Assembly: GCF_007565055.1 (NCBI RefSeq)
Contig: NC_044557.1
Coordinates: forward strand, 141,178,493 to 141,242,492
Length of the DNA stretch: 64,000 bases
Direction: 5' to 3'
From: Rhinopithecus roxellana
Taxonomy: Eukaryota; Chordata; Mammalia; Primates; Cercopithecidae
The notes under the pieces were generated by a model. It saw nothing but the letters and a program-made list of their open reading frames with translations. It was not told where the DNA came from and made no database searches. The translations under genes and the position numbers were made by a program. Shown one piece after another: positions 10,701-22,100 of the stretch. Every line of letters begins with the position of its first letter. Position 1 is the stretch's first letter.

Positions 10701-11496
10701 CAAGAGAGTGATTTGAATGGCAACAAGTAAGCTTCTTCACCCCCAAATTCCTGTATCCCTATTTCTCATGGTGCCTTTGTCTCCTTGAGCTGAAACTGAC
10801 TCTTTAAGCAATGAGATGCAGAATGAAATTAAAACTGTGTGCCAGTCAAAAAGAGTTCTTGGTTGTAAACACAAGTCAACTCTAGTTGACTTACATAAAA
10901 AATGTTTTGCAATTATACAGGCACTCCTCCAAAGTCAAAAGGAAGCCTGGCAAGTCAAGCTTGAGCTGGAACAAAGGAAGCTGGTGCATGGCCAAGATCT
11001 TGCCACCAAGAACAGTCAGCCCAGGATGCCATTGCTGGTCTTGCCATTCCTGGACACTTGCCACTACACTGCAGAATTCTGCTGCCCTTGGTCACTCTCT
11101 GCTGGCTGTTCAGCTTTCAATTCCACAATGGCCACTTCTAATAATATGCAGTTGACGTTGGGTTATTGTATCACCCCTTAGAGATCCACAGTATAGCTGT
11201 GTCAGTCCATTGGAAGGACATGTCTGCTTACCTTTTGGGTTCATAGACAGTGCCCCTCCGCATTTAGGAGCAAAGAAGGGAATCGGTGTAAGCAAAAGTA
11301 TTTATTTCAATGAAAATTTCCTGTTTTATTTCCAAAGAGATTGACCTTAGTGCCAATTCTAAAGAAGTGGACACAGAATCAGAATGATTTGCTATATAGA
11401 AAAATGTTTTAAGTTTTTAAAATTTTTTGAATATGGTTGGCATTTTTATTAATCGTTAGCCATTAAATTATAATATAAAAATTGTAGAATTATAAC
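10701..11496. other. Intergenic, no gene recognised
   Basis: The 121-codon frame at 10816-11181 and the overlapping 89-codon frame at 10886-11155 share no recognisable motif with any family and overlap each other. The sequence may be a decayed repeat. Nothing else is seen. Confidence 0.4.
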
Positions 11497-11791
11497 TTTT
11501 TGTTGTCTTGAGAAGGAGTTTCGCTCGTTACCCAGGCTGGAGTGCAGTGGCATGATCTTGGCTCACTGCAGCCTCCGCCTCCCGGGTTCAAGTAATTCTC
11601 CTGCCTCAGCCTTCTGAGTAGCTGAGATTACAGGCGCCCGCCACCACACCTGGCTAATTTTTTGTATTTTTGGTAGAAATGGGGTTTCACCATGTTGGTC
11701 AGGCCGGTCTCAAACTCCTGACCTTAGGTGATCTGCCCCCCTTGGCCTCCCAAAGTGCTGGGATTACAGGCGTGAGCCACCAGGCCTGGCC
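11497..11791 (-). mobile_element. Alu, full length, antisense
   Basis: It runs from a short T-rich tail and gagaaggagtttcgctcg to ccaccaggcctggcc. It is an ordinary older Alu with both monomers. Confidence 0.92.
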
Positions 11792-12967
11792 AATTACAAC
11801 ATAATTATAATTAGTTACAATGATTTATAATTGGTCATGAAGTTATAATTCACATTTATAATTGCCTTGCTTAAGCTAACGCTTGATACTATTGAAATCT
11901 ATGGAGCAAAGGTGAAGAGTGCGGCACTGCTTGGTGTGTGCCTGCCATCTAGTGGCAGGACACATTAATGCTACCGTGGAAGCCCCAGTGGGCCTAAAAG
12001 GCAGGTTTGCCAGGAACAGTTTACTCCACTTTACATTTTCCCAGTGTTTCGACCCAATCAACTGTATACAGAGACATCCTTAGACTTTTGAAATTATCTC
12101 CCATTTTATTCAGTATAATTACAGCTGAATTGCAAACATAAATCTCTGAGAGCCAAAACATATCTAAGCATTACTTCATTCCTACATTCCCTAAGCACGA
12201 TTCCTTTTATTTTACATTATCTCCAGAAACACAATGTGGTTTAGTCATGCTATTATTCTCCCACAGAGAATGTTCTGACCACTATTATAAACATGCACAT
12301 TGACACTGGAGTCACTGATGTCATGGATTGCTGGCTTCTAAAGAGCTCTTCTCCCCTAAAAGAGTGATAAGATTAAGTTTGAGAAAATAATGAAAGAGAA
12401 TCTATCAGTATTTATGCAGACCACTCTAGGAAGGATGGGAGAGCCATGAGTAAATAAGATATAGATCCAGACCTCAGCTTCATTGCTTCCAATCCTTGTA
12501 AGATTTAGAACTCCTTGTAGTGTTTGTGAAGTATCATACCCTCTTAGCAAAATCAAGACAATCAACGTCTCATATACATGAGACTAATACGACTGACCTC
12601 ATATTTAAAAGATAAATTCTTGTTGCAATGTTGCCTTCTAAGAACCCTCCCAAAAGGAAGGAGTAAATATCAAGCAGTGTCCTAATAAAGTTTCTGGTAG
12701 GTGGTTTGGCTGAAAAGCTTGAGATGAGGTTGTGTAGGCGACATTCAGGGGGATCTGTGCTCTCTAGAAGCGGGTGTGTCCATGCCTTCTTAGGCTTGGC
12801 TAGCATGCTATGTTTGATTCATACTATGCAAGGGACTATGTTAAAATGTTCATCTGGATCTGGAAGCAGAAGGAAGATTAACAGTATTAATCATGAAAGT
12901 AAGGTAGACTTGAGGTTTGGGAACTCAAGAATTTGGGGGACTGGGCTGGAGGGGGTGGGGGAAGCTT
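11792..12967. other. Intergenic, nothing recognised
   Basis: Short opposed frames at 11876-12061, 12356-12565 and 12570-12969 have no recognisable content. No repeat could be named. Confidence 0.4.
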
Positions 12968-12976
12968 AAGATTCCT

Positions 12977-13260
12977 GGGCTGGGCACAGTGGCTCATGCC
13001 TGTAATTCCAACACTTTGAGAGACCGAGGCGGGGGATCACGAGGTCAGGAGTTGGAGACCAGTCTGACCAACATAGTGAAAACCCGTCTCTACTAAAAAT
13101 ACAAAAAATTACCTGGGCGAGGTGGCAGGCACCTCTAATCCCAGCTACTCGGGAGGCTGAGGCAGGAGAATTGCTTGAACCCGGGAGGCGGAGGTTGCAA
13201 TGAGCCGAGATGGCGCCATTGCCCTCCAGCCCAGGCAACAGTGCAAGACTCCGTCTCAAA
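12977..13260 (+). mobile_element. Alu, full length, sense
   Basis: It begins ggctgggcacagtggctc and ends ccgtctcaaa. Nine-bp target-site repeats AAGATTCCT lie at 12968-12976 and 13261-13269. The 97-codon reverse frame at 12966-13259 is a shadow. Confidence 0.93.
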
Positions 13261-13269
13261 AAGATTCCT

Positions 13270-15289
13270 TCATGGGGCAGGATCAGTTTTGGAATTCTGA
13301 GAGGTGAATGACGTTGCTAGACCCCTGAGTGCAAGGAGCATACAGGCAGAGGCCTAGTGAGGATGGAGTCATGGTCATTAGGGACTGGGTGAACCCAGCA
13401 AGAGAGTCTTTCTCCCGTTCTCAGTCACTCCCCTCACCCTCCTTCTTGCCTGGCTGTCCGCTCGCCTCTTCTTTTCCTTAGCGTTGCCTTCTTCCTCCTT
13501 TGCTGTGGCTGGCTTTATTTTTCATAAATGGTCATATCAGTTTAATCACAGTTATACATGAAACGTACAATTTCTTATGCTTATTAAACATCTAAATTAA
13601 AATTTGTGAGTGGAATCTTCTGTATTTCTAAACAGTAAGTCTCTAGCGAAGTTTCTTCTTGTCTACAAGCTTCAAATTATTTTTTTTTGTTGATGTAAAG
13701 TCCTAAAGAAAAAGAAAATAAATCAAAGGCTCTCTCTACCTCAAAATAAAAGTTATCCTTCCACTCTCATCAAAGCCCAGTATCTGGAGACTGGCTACTC
13801 ACCAAAGAGCTTACATTTGTGCGTGCGTGTTTACGCCTAATTAGAGACTACGCAGAGATCAATCCTGTTATCTTGTGGCTTTGAAGATGTTTCTTCCTAC
13901 TCCAGACTTTTTGTTTGTTTGTTTTAAGATAAGAGAGCTTGAAAAACCCAGTAAAAGTAGTATCCTTAAAATGGCAATAACAAAAAGGTTGAAAAGATTT
14001 CACCAATATTTATTACAAATAGGAACAATTAAACAACATCTTAGATGGGTAATAAAAATGTAGCTCCTTCAAAGATATGGTATCTGCATACTTTTGCAAA
14101 AGGGTAGATGTGAAAACTGGGCAGAATGCTATTCCATTTCCGATTTCAAGAGCCTGTAAGACGGTGAGAAGAGGAAGAGCACAGGGCATTGTCGCATCCA
14201 GGATCTACAAAGGCACTATTTGCACTTTCTCCACTGTTTCCAGTATGGAAAATCCGACCCCTTCCTTTTCATTCCTTGATCGTCTCTATTGACCTTCAAT
14301 CACTGATTTGCTTCTCTTTGTGAGGGTCTTTCAGTCCCAGGAGGAACTTTTAATTCCTGTTTTTTACTGTCTTCTAACTTGGGGGAACACCGGATTCATA
14401 TCCATGAAAAACATTAAGGCATCCAGAGAAGTTATATTTTCATATTAATATACAGAATATCCAACGAGAATACAAAATGCTAAAGCAAAATCAAGTGATT
14501 CACTGGGACATAATGTCTCTCAATTATTTAAAGTCCCATAGAAACTTGACTGGCATTTTGTATGCATTTTTGAAGAGAAATGGAAAGAGATGTGGAGTGT
14601 GTGTGTAACGTAGTAGCTATTGCAGGAGAGATTAGCTTGTTGTGTAATCCAGTCACAGAAAGATAATCGCAGACACCAGAGCTAAATTTCTTTGACTGAA
14701 TTCATGTAAATCAGTTTTTTTTAAACTGTGTAGAAATTATATGAATAAGAAGTAATTTCATTCACTATGGTTGCTGTGTGGTGTAAATACACATATTCAC
14801 TAATGTTAAGAAAAATTGTGCCTATTATGTATAGTAGTGATGCACATAATTTACATACACTCATTGACTGAAGTGTTTCCCTGTGGGATCAGGTGCGTTC
14901 ATAATCAGATGAAGGAAAAGCAAAGGAGGCATTTGTCTATTTTCCATTTCATGAATCGTAAAATCAGAGGTTTGGGCTACCTTTAGGTTCCCTTACGGTG
15001 TTTTTTGGGAACCGCTTTGGAATCAGCTATCTGCTAAGTTTGGAATTGCCACCACGAAAGTAAACACCGTAGTGACGAGCGGGTTGAGGAAAAGAATAAA
15101 TAGTTGGTGGAAGGAACCACCGTACTCAGGGAGGGGACAGTGGGAACGGCCCCTGTCACAATCACTCAATCACTTATCCAAAGAATCAACATTCTCAGAG
15201 CAAAGAACTTGTGTTTCTAACTCCAGAGGTGCCTGGATCCACAACCAAAAATGCTTCCTCCTCGCTCTCCACAGCCCCTCCCATGCCAG
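13270..15289. other. ZDHHC2 5' flank, repeat-poor
   Basis: About 2 kb upstream of the CpG island contains no recognisable Alu or L1. A (TTTG)n scrap lies near 13910. Absence of recent insertions next to a promoter is common. No gene is supported, and I could not identify individual regulatory motifs with confidence. Confidence 0.45.
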
Positions 15290-15772
15290 ACGCCGGCTCG
15301 GCACCCCCTCTTCGCTGTGCATTTCTGCTTCCCCCCAAAGCCCGAGTAGTAAAGGGAGGCTCCTCGCGGCCCCCGCGGGCTCCCAGGGACCCGCAAGTTG
15401 AAGCGCGAGGTTTCCAAGCGGGCTTCGGGGACGCGGGCCTCGGCGCTGCAGACTTTCTCAGGGCGCCTGGGTCGCGGCAGGCGCGGAGTCCCGCGCGCAG
15501 CAGCTGTTCCGCCGGCCCCGCCTCGGACCCCAGCCCTGCACCAAGCGCGACAGCGCCCGCGACCCAACTGCCCCGAGTGCCGGGCGCCTGGGGAGGGGCC
15601 GCCGCTGCCCCCTCCGCCCCGGGAACCAGCGCCAAGCAGCCGCCGCCTCCCCGGAATCCAGAGGCCGAGCCGGAGGCGGCGGGGCCACAGTGTGGCCCCG
15701 GATCCCCGCAGAGCCCGCCCGAGGGCGCAGCCGGCCAAGCCAGGCGAGGCGGCCGGGCGGCTGGGAACGGCG

Positions 15773-15782
15773 GGGGCGGAGC
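15773..15782 (+). promoter_or_regulatory. GC box (Sp1-like)
   Basis: GGGGCGGAGC is close to the Sp/KLF consensus and lies about 275 bp upstream of the start codon. Binding is inferred. Confidence 0.45.
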
Positions 15783-15901
15783 ACAGCCTCCCGACGCCGC
15801 CGCCTCGCCGCCCCCCTCCGCCTCCTCGTCCTCCGCTCGCAGCCGCCGCCTCCGCCGGGCTGAGGAGCCGGGAGTCCGCGGCGCCGGCTCGGGGCTGCGG
15901 G

Positions 15902-15913
15902 ATGGGGAGTTAG
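15902..15913 (+). promoter_or_regulatory. Minimal upstream ORF, three codons
   Basis: ATG GGG AGT TAG forms a three-codon upstream ORF that ends 142 nt before the ZDHHC2 ATG. It matters only if transcription starts upstream of 15902. The +4 position is G and the -3 position is G (cgggATGg), a reasonable initiation context, so it could reduce or delay main-frame initiation. Confidence 0.4.
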
Positions 15914-16042
15914 CGCCACGGCGGCGGCAGTGGCCGCAGCGCACCCCGCCGCCGCCCAGGAGCCCGTCCAGGCAGGGGTGCCGGGAGCGCCCAGCCCGCC
16001 CCGGAGCCAGGCCCGCGGGCGGCGGCGGAGCTGGGCAGGTGG

Positions 16043-16185
16043 ATGCGGCTGGAAGATGGCGCCCTCGGGCCCGGGCAGCAGCGCCAGGCGGCGGTGCCGG
16101 CGGGTGCTGTACTGGATCCCGGTGGTGTTCATCACCCTCCTGCTCGGCTGGTCCTACTACGCCTACGCCATCCAGCTGTGCATCG
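16043..16185 (+). promoter_or_regulatory. Overlapping out-of-frame upstream ORF (exon 1 part)
   Basis: An ATG at 16043-16045 lies 13 nt upstream of the main ATG in another frame. It stays open through exon 1 and, across the exon 1-2 junction, stops at TGA 43071-43073, giving 54 codons. Its context is weak (T at -3, C at +4), so leaky scanning to the strong main ATG is expected. Confidence 0.5.
16056..16185 (+). CDS. ZDHHC2: ZDHHC2 exon 1 coding part
   Basis: This exon encodes residues 1-43 and the first base of codon 44. The N-terminus is short, basic (RRRCRR at 11-16) and cytosolic. Transmembrane segment 1 spans about 17-38. The exon ends CATCG followed by donor gtgagt (phase 1). An in-frame TGA at 15861-15863 closes the frame upstream and no in-frame ATG intervenes, which supports the chosen start. 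The exon sits inside the CpG island. Confidence 0.96.
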
Positions 16186-19100
16186 GTGAGTGCGCCCCCC
16201 GCCGCGGCGCCCCCAGCTCAGCCCACCCCGACTGTCCCGGGACGCTCAGCCGCGCCTCCGCTCTCGCCCCCCGGATGCGCCCCTGGCGCCGCCAACCTGC
16301 CGCGTCCCGCCGGCTCCGCTGCCAAAAGGAGCCTGGGGCAGCTTCTTGCACGCGCACGCCCCTCGCCCTCCCCTCCGCCCCAACTCTCGGGTTACGGTGT
16401 CGCCTCCGCCCCGCACTCGTCGCCGAGCCTCCCGCCGCCTTCCGCTCACCGCCGCCGCCCCGGCCACACCCCCTAGAGGGGCGGACGGTGCCCGGGACCG
16501 CGGTGTAGAGGGGCGGCCGAGGCCGGCGAGGTGCGCCGGGGGCTGAAGGGCTCCGAGCTGGGCCCGGCCCCGAGCTGCGCCAGACCTGCGCGGGGGTGCT
16601 GGCCTGGGCGGCGGAGCTGGATCCCTTGCTGGTTGGCGTCAATCCACTCGTTAAAAATTTGTGACAGCGCTCGGGCGTTTTTGCTGCTTTTGTGATTTGA
16701 GGATTGCCAGTTGGACACTTTTCTAGTTAAAAAGGATGTGGAGGAGGTGAGCTACTAGAAAGTATTTTTGAGGACATGTGCATCACACTAAACCATAATT
16801 TAGTTGTTTGAACAGTAGGGAGAGAAAAAAAGAGGTGATCGTCTGAGGTTTTTACATCCAGAGAGCCAAGTGGCTGCAGTCCAAGTTCTAGGTTCCTGAA
16901 TTGGTGGGTAGGATACTTCTAATGCTGAAGATTAAATTTTTTTAAAAAGTTGATTATTATGCACAAGTAGGGAGTACAATGATGTCACTTAATGTAAGCT
17001 GGTTTCTACCTACAGAGGTTTTATGAAAACTGATCTGGGTTATCAGAAAAAGATGTTAAAACAGAGAATGACGTTTCTGCCAGTGACTTGTGAATGCTTT
17101 CTGTGTTTGGTGCTCCACCTAACCAAGTGTCTGTGTTTTTGCCCCACCAAGCGCTAGCTTTGGGTGGGACAAGGGAAAAGATTAAATAGTGGCCTATTAC
17201 ATTGAACCTTCACAACCTCAGCATTTTCAAAGCCTCAAGATTCAGACATAAAATCTTGTCTGAAGCTATCTGACCTCAAAATGCTGCTCCTTGTGAGAAA
17301 GTGTCATAATGATACATCAAAATAATCACTGATGTAAGTTTTAAGAGAACCGAGACTAACTTTTATTTTATATGGTTTTGATAGCTTTACAATTTGCTAT
17401 TATTACTTTAAGGGATTTAGAAACAAGCTTAATAATCCAAAAAAACCTTGAGTCTGTTAGGAAAAGATGAGGCTGTACAGGCATCATCATGAGAATGCAT
17501 TTAGGTATGTGGTTGTCAAGTCATCTAAAATATGTAGGAAAGGACGTGTGGGAAATTTTGTATTAACTGTTAATATTAAAATAGCTTGCCGGATTGAGAT
17601 GGACTGTATCTGTTACATAACTGTTGGGATCCTTGTTGTATTTCATACCTTCATCCTCTTAAAGACAGTGAACAGTATCATTATAACCTGCAAAGAAGGG
17701 ACATCCTGGAAGGGCTTCATTATCAAAATAGCTTATTCTCCTGTATTATCACATTAAGCTAAGACGCTTATCTTGGCAGTGTCTCATGTCCATTTAGAGG
17801 AAGCATTTGAAAGGAGAGGGAGCTTTTCTGCCCGTTAGAAGGATGTCTGCTCCTAGCTGAGGTGCTACATGGCAGGCCTTACTATTATATTGGGTAGGCA
17901 GGTGATGGAGAAGGAACTAAATGGAAAAATTGCTATTATATATGAATCATGTGTTCATATGTACTTTCTGTGAATATAAGACAAATCTCGAGTATCCATA
18001 AAATCCACATCACTATTTTAGTAAGTGACGATTTGACTAAGAGGAAGAATGCCTTTTTTAAAACTGCCTAAGTGTCATGGCCTATTATTGATACCTTACC
18101 TATCACTTCTTGTCCCTGCCTGCCTGGCTCAATGCCTGTCTGCCTGGCCTGGCGCAATGCCTGCGACATTGAAAGCAACAGTAAGTGGTCTTGAATAAAC
18201 AAATAAATGATTCAGAGGCAATATCTCTTAGGTTTTCAGAAAGTAGCTTTTATATGTTTATTCCTGTAGAAACAAAAAGTAACTGTTAAGAAAGATCCAG
18301 ATTCTAGAGTCTAAGAAGGAAGAACAAGTTGAAGCTGAATTTGATTCTAGAGACCATGGCAGTTTATGAGTGGCAAGCTTTGCATAGCCTTGGTTGAGTA
18401 GGAAGTTGAAATTAACTGTACAGTTTCCTCATAGGCACTGGGAAAGATGGCGACTAGTGTGACTGACACACAAAACCAGCCTCCTTTCCTTTTCACAGAC
18501 AAAGCAAATGGAAATACCAGCCCCACCCCACCCCCAGCATTAATCACATCTCGGACTGCCCTGCCTTTTGAAGATTGTTTTCCTCTTGGAAGTTGCCATT
18601 TACAAGCAGATTTTCCAAATTTCTTCCATAAAACATTGGCCAAGGTTGGGACCAGAGTGTGGCGGTCGGGTGCTGGGAACTGGATCAGGTAGCAAATGGA
18701 ATAGAAGAAACAAGGTGGTTTACCCTGGTCCTCCTTCCACATCTGCTCTCAGCTAGGCATGACCCTGAATATAAATTATTCTGTGCCCTTTGCTGAATGA
18801 ACTGCGATTTAGGAGTAGTGCTTATCCTGGTATCCTTGGAAACTGGAGATAATGATTCTCATTACAGTTAGTTTCTATATTTAACAACGTGGATGTATGT
18901 GGCTCTCTAGGCACTTTTTCAGTTAGCATAATTTTTGCTTAGTGTTTGTATTTCATAAAAATAACCTCTCTTTTTCGAATATGTGTGTATGTAAAATATA
19001 TGGGATGTACATATATTCTGTGAGAGTCAAGTATTTTTGGTTAAGTCAGCTTCCTGTTCTGCCAAAGAAAAGATCACAAAAGACAGTTATACTGCTCATC

Positions 19101-22100
19101 CTTTGGACCACGTTTATCTTGTTTGTTGATTAACAAGGCTCTTCTATTCGTACTCCTCCCCCTCCATCCTTTCCTTCCTTTACCACTCCTTTTCCTTCTC
19201 CCCTGTCCCTCCAGTCCCTCTCTCCACTGCTGGCTTCTTTTGTGTCCTTGCTCTCTTTAGATATGAGGTTGATTTCCATCAAGTAAGATAAACTCGAAGG
19301 TAACATTTGTAAGGGGAACTTTAGGATGCGCTATGGGAGGGAGTGAGGGTGGTCTGCAGCCTCAGGCATGCTCCCTTCCGTCAGCACACGACTTGGTTTG
19401 GGTATGTTTTAACAGGTCCCTTATGGCTGCCGCTGTGTTACCTTTACTTGTTGAAGAAGGTCACTGAAGTTTCCCCTTTTAAGTGCTAACATTTAAATTG
19501 TTTTAAGTATTTCAAACCATTTTCTTCATTTCAGATTTACTGAAAAGTGTCAGTAGTACACAAGAAACTTCCACATGCCCTTGTGGAACCAGTTCAGTTC
19601 CCATTTTTCTAAAATATGTTACTTCCCTGCTCCTTAGGCAGGTGCGATGGGACATTTATTATGATGTTGCACTCACATGGTTCTGAGTTTGCTTATGGTT
19701 TTAGTTACCTCATTTTAAACAATCGTGAAGATTGAAAAGCTTAAAGGTCATCCAGGCTAATCCCTCCTGTATTTTTAAGTGAAAGAGTTAAACTAAATTC
19801 CACAGTTGCCACAAGTTCAATGTTCTTCCTCCAAGTTACCTAGCGGCGGTGTCAGCTATGACTTCAGGTGCTGTGATGCGGATATCCAGATGTCTCCTTT
19901 TCCCAACAAACCCCTCTCCAAATCTCTCAGCCAAATGAAGTTATTCAGCATCTCTTTTTAACTTTATTATTGTTTACAAAGAGTTGACAGAGCTCTGCAA
20001 ATAAGCCAACAGTCTTTACACAATTTCAGAGTTTTAAAGGGCTTTGTAGTTTGGGGCTATATAGTAAATATTTTTGGCTTTGCAAGCCATATGTTCTCTG
20101 TTCCAGTCACTCAGCTCTACTGTTCTAGAGAGCGGCCATAGAAGAGAGTTTAACAAATGGGCGTGGCTTTTATTCAACAAAAATATTTGGCCAACCTTGG
20201 CCCTTGGGCAATAGTTTGCTGAGCTTTGGAGTACGTTGGAAGTTAGACCACTGGGATCTTGAGGTTTTACTCACAGTTTTGCTGTCTTTATTAATAAACA
20301 TCCCTCAGCAATGATTGCAGCCTATTATGTTCCACGGTGATTATAATACCTAGGGATCAGTTTGAGAGATACGCAGCCATGTTTTCATTCCTTTAAACAA
20401 ACAAGCAAACAAACATCCCTGAGAACAAATTACATAAAGCCTCCCACTTGGATTCTGTGAAGTTAGGACCTGCCATTCATTCAAGGCCACTGCAGGCTCA
20501 AGGATAGAGTCTGCTGGGGCTCCCGTTTGTTTTCCACCGTGAAACGAATTTGAGCTACACAGAAGAAGATATGTATTCTTGTTATTGATTTAAACTGTCG
20601 CTTTATACTATTAATATCTTGATATTCCTGATACTTAAACTACTACTTTAAAAACTGTGTAGGACAATGAAGCATTTTTTACAAAAAAGGACAGGCAGTA
20701 GATCTTGGGAATACGGATGTTCTATTAGGTTGATGTAAAAGTAATCGCAGTTTTTGCCGTTACTTGGTTTTGCCAGCTGTTTTAAATATTAAAATAGTTT
20801 AAAGGGGAATATAAGGCACATCCATAGAAAACTGATGCATGCAAAACATTTAATGCCCAAATCACCTTAGAAGTGATTACTGGTTGGCCAGCACGGTGCC
20901 TTACACTTGTAAGTCAGCCCTTCGGGAGGCCGAGGTGGGAGGATCACTTGAGGTCAGGAGTTTGAGGACAGCCTGGCCAACGTAGTGAAACCCCATCTCT
21001 ACCAAAAAATACAAATATTAGCCAGGTGTGGTGGTGCATGCCTGTAGTCCCAGCTGCCTGGGAAGCTGAGGCAGAAGAAATTGCTTGAACCCAGGAGGCA
21101 GAGGCTGCAGTGAGCCGTGGTCACACCACTGCGCTTCAGCCTGGGTGACAGAGCGAGACCGTCTCAAAAAAAATTTTTTTTTTAAAAAGAAATTATTACT
21201 TTTGGCGTGATGATTCAAAATATATTAGTTCTGTGACTTTTCTTGGTATTGTTGAATATTTTCAAGATTTGAATTTATGTGAATAGGGTGATAAAAACTC
21301 AACATTTCTTCACATTAAAAATTCAAATGTATAAAATATGATATGTTCCAAACTCTTGATCTGTGCTGCCGTTTTAGTTTACTGTAAATGGTCAGGTCGG
21401 AAGGGGAGTAAGAGAAAAGACTCTGCTTAATGCTTTCTTGGCTCCATTCAGTGTGTCAGAGGCTTCCTTTTCTTTTGATGTACTGGACAATGCGACATTA
21501 CTATTTGCTATTAAACCCTATTAGAGAGAAACATGTAAGGCAATTAGCACAGTCTTAGCGGGTACAGATGCGCAATAAATGTTGAATGAATGAATCTCGT
21601 GGTTTCTACTTAGTCTTATTCAGTGGTATAATGCGAATAAGTGAGAGGACAGGATCTAGGGGTCAAACTTCAGTTTAAAGTGAGGCTTATTGTAGAAAAG
21701 TTTGCTTGCAGTTGCTGGCTAAGAATGTCATCCGTGCCGTTCAATGGGTGCTTGCAGGAATGTTTCCAGTAATTAAACAGAAGCTGACGGGATGGTTTCT
21801 TAAATCAAGATAATTAATTGTCTCTAGAGAAGGTGTGTTTCCATGAGGTTAGGAAGAAGGCAGCTTCTTAAGGGCTTGAGTAGGGTTCATTCAAAAGCAT
21901 TTACTTGCCAGGCATTTCCCGCCACAGAAATGATTTAAAAGAGAACTTAATAGAGATGTTTTCCTAATAGCCAAGAAAAAAAAAAAAAAAAAAACCTCTG
22001 GGAAAAAACCCAAAACCAAAGCTTTCTAGCTGGCTTGGGCATGAGGAGAGAGGTTGCCACCTTTCCGGATGTTATTTCCACAGCAGAGCAGTCGGATAGC

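Larger units (their letters stand above)
15290..16660 (+). promoter_or_regulatory. ZDHHC2: CpG island and ZDHHC2 promoter region
   Basis: GC content and CpG density rise sharply at about 15290 and fall at about 16660. In between the sequence is very CpG-rich and surrounds the ZDHHC2 start codon. There is no TATA box near the likely start region. GC-box-like motifs are present (CTCCGCCCC at 15612-15620 and GGGGCGGAGC at 15773-15782). This fits a TATA-less promoter with dispersed initiation. The exact start site cannot be read from sequence. The long GC-rich open frames on both strands here are by-products of low stop-codon frequency. Confidence 0.88.

Noticed and set aside
10816..11181. 121-codon frame in the 5' flank
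   Set aside because: No recognisable motif, overlaps another frame, and has no promoter, intron or tail evidence.
15195..15944. 249-codon open frame on the - strand, overlapping two others
   Set aside because: Same cause: several frames on both strands stay open in the CpG island, with no recognisable domain or splice context.
15211..16476. 421-codon open frame through the CpG island on the + strand
   Set aside because: It begins at a GTG, runs out of frame through ZDHHC2 exon 1 and encodes only Pro/Ala/Arg/Gly-rich sequence expected from GC-rich DNA with few stop codons.
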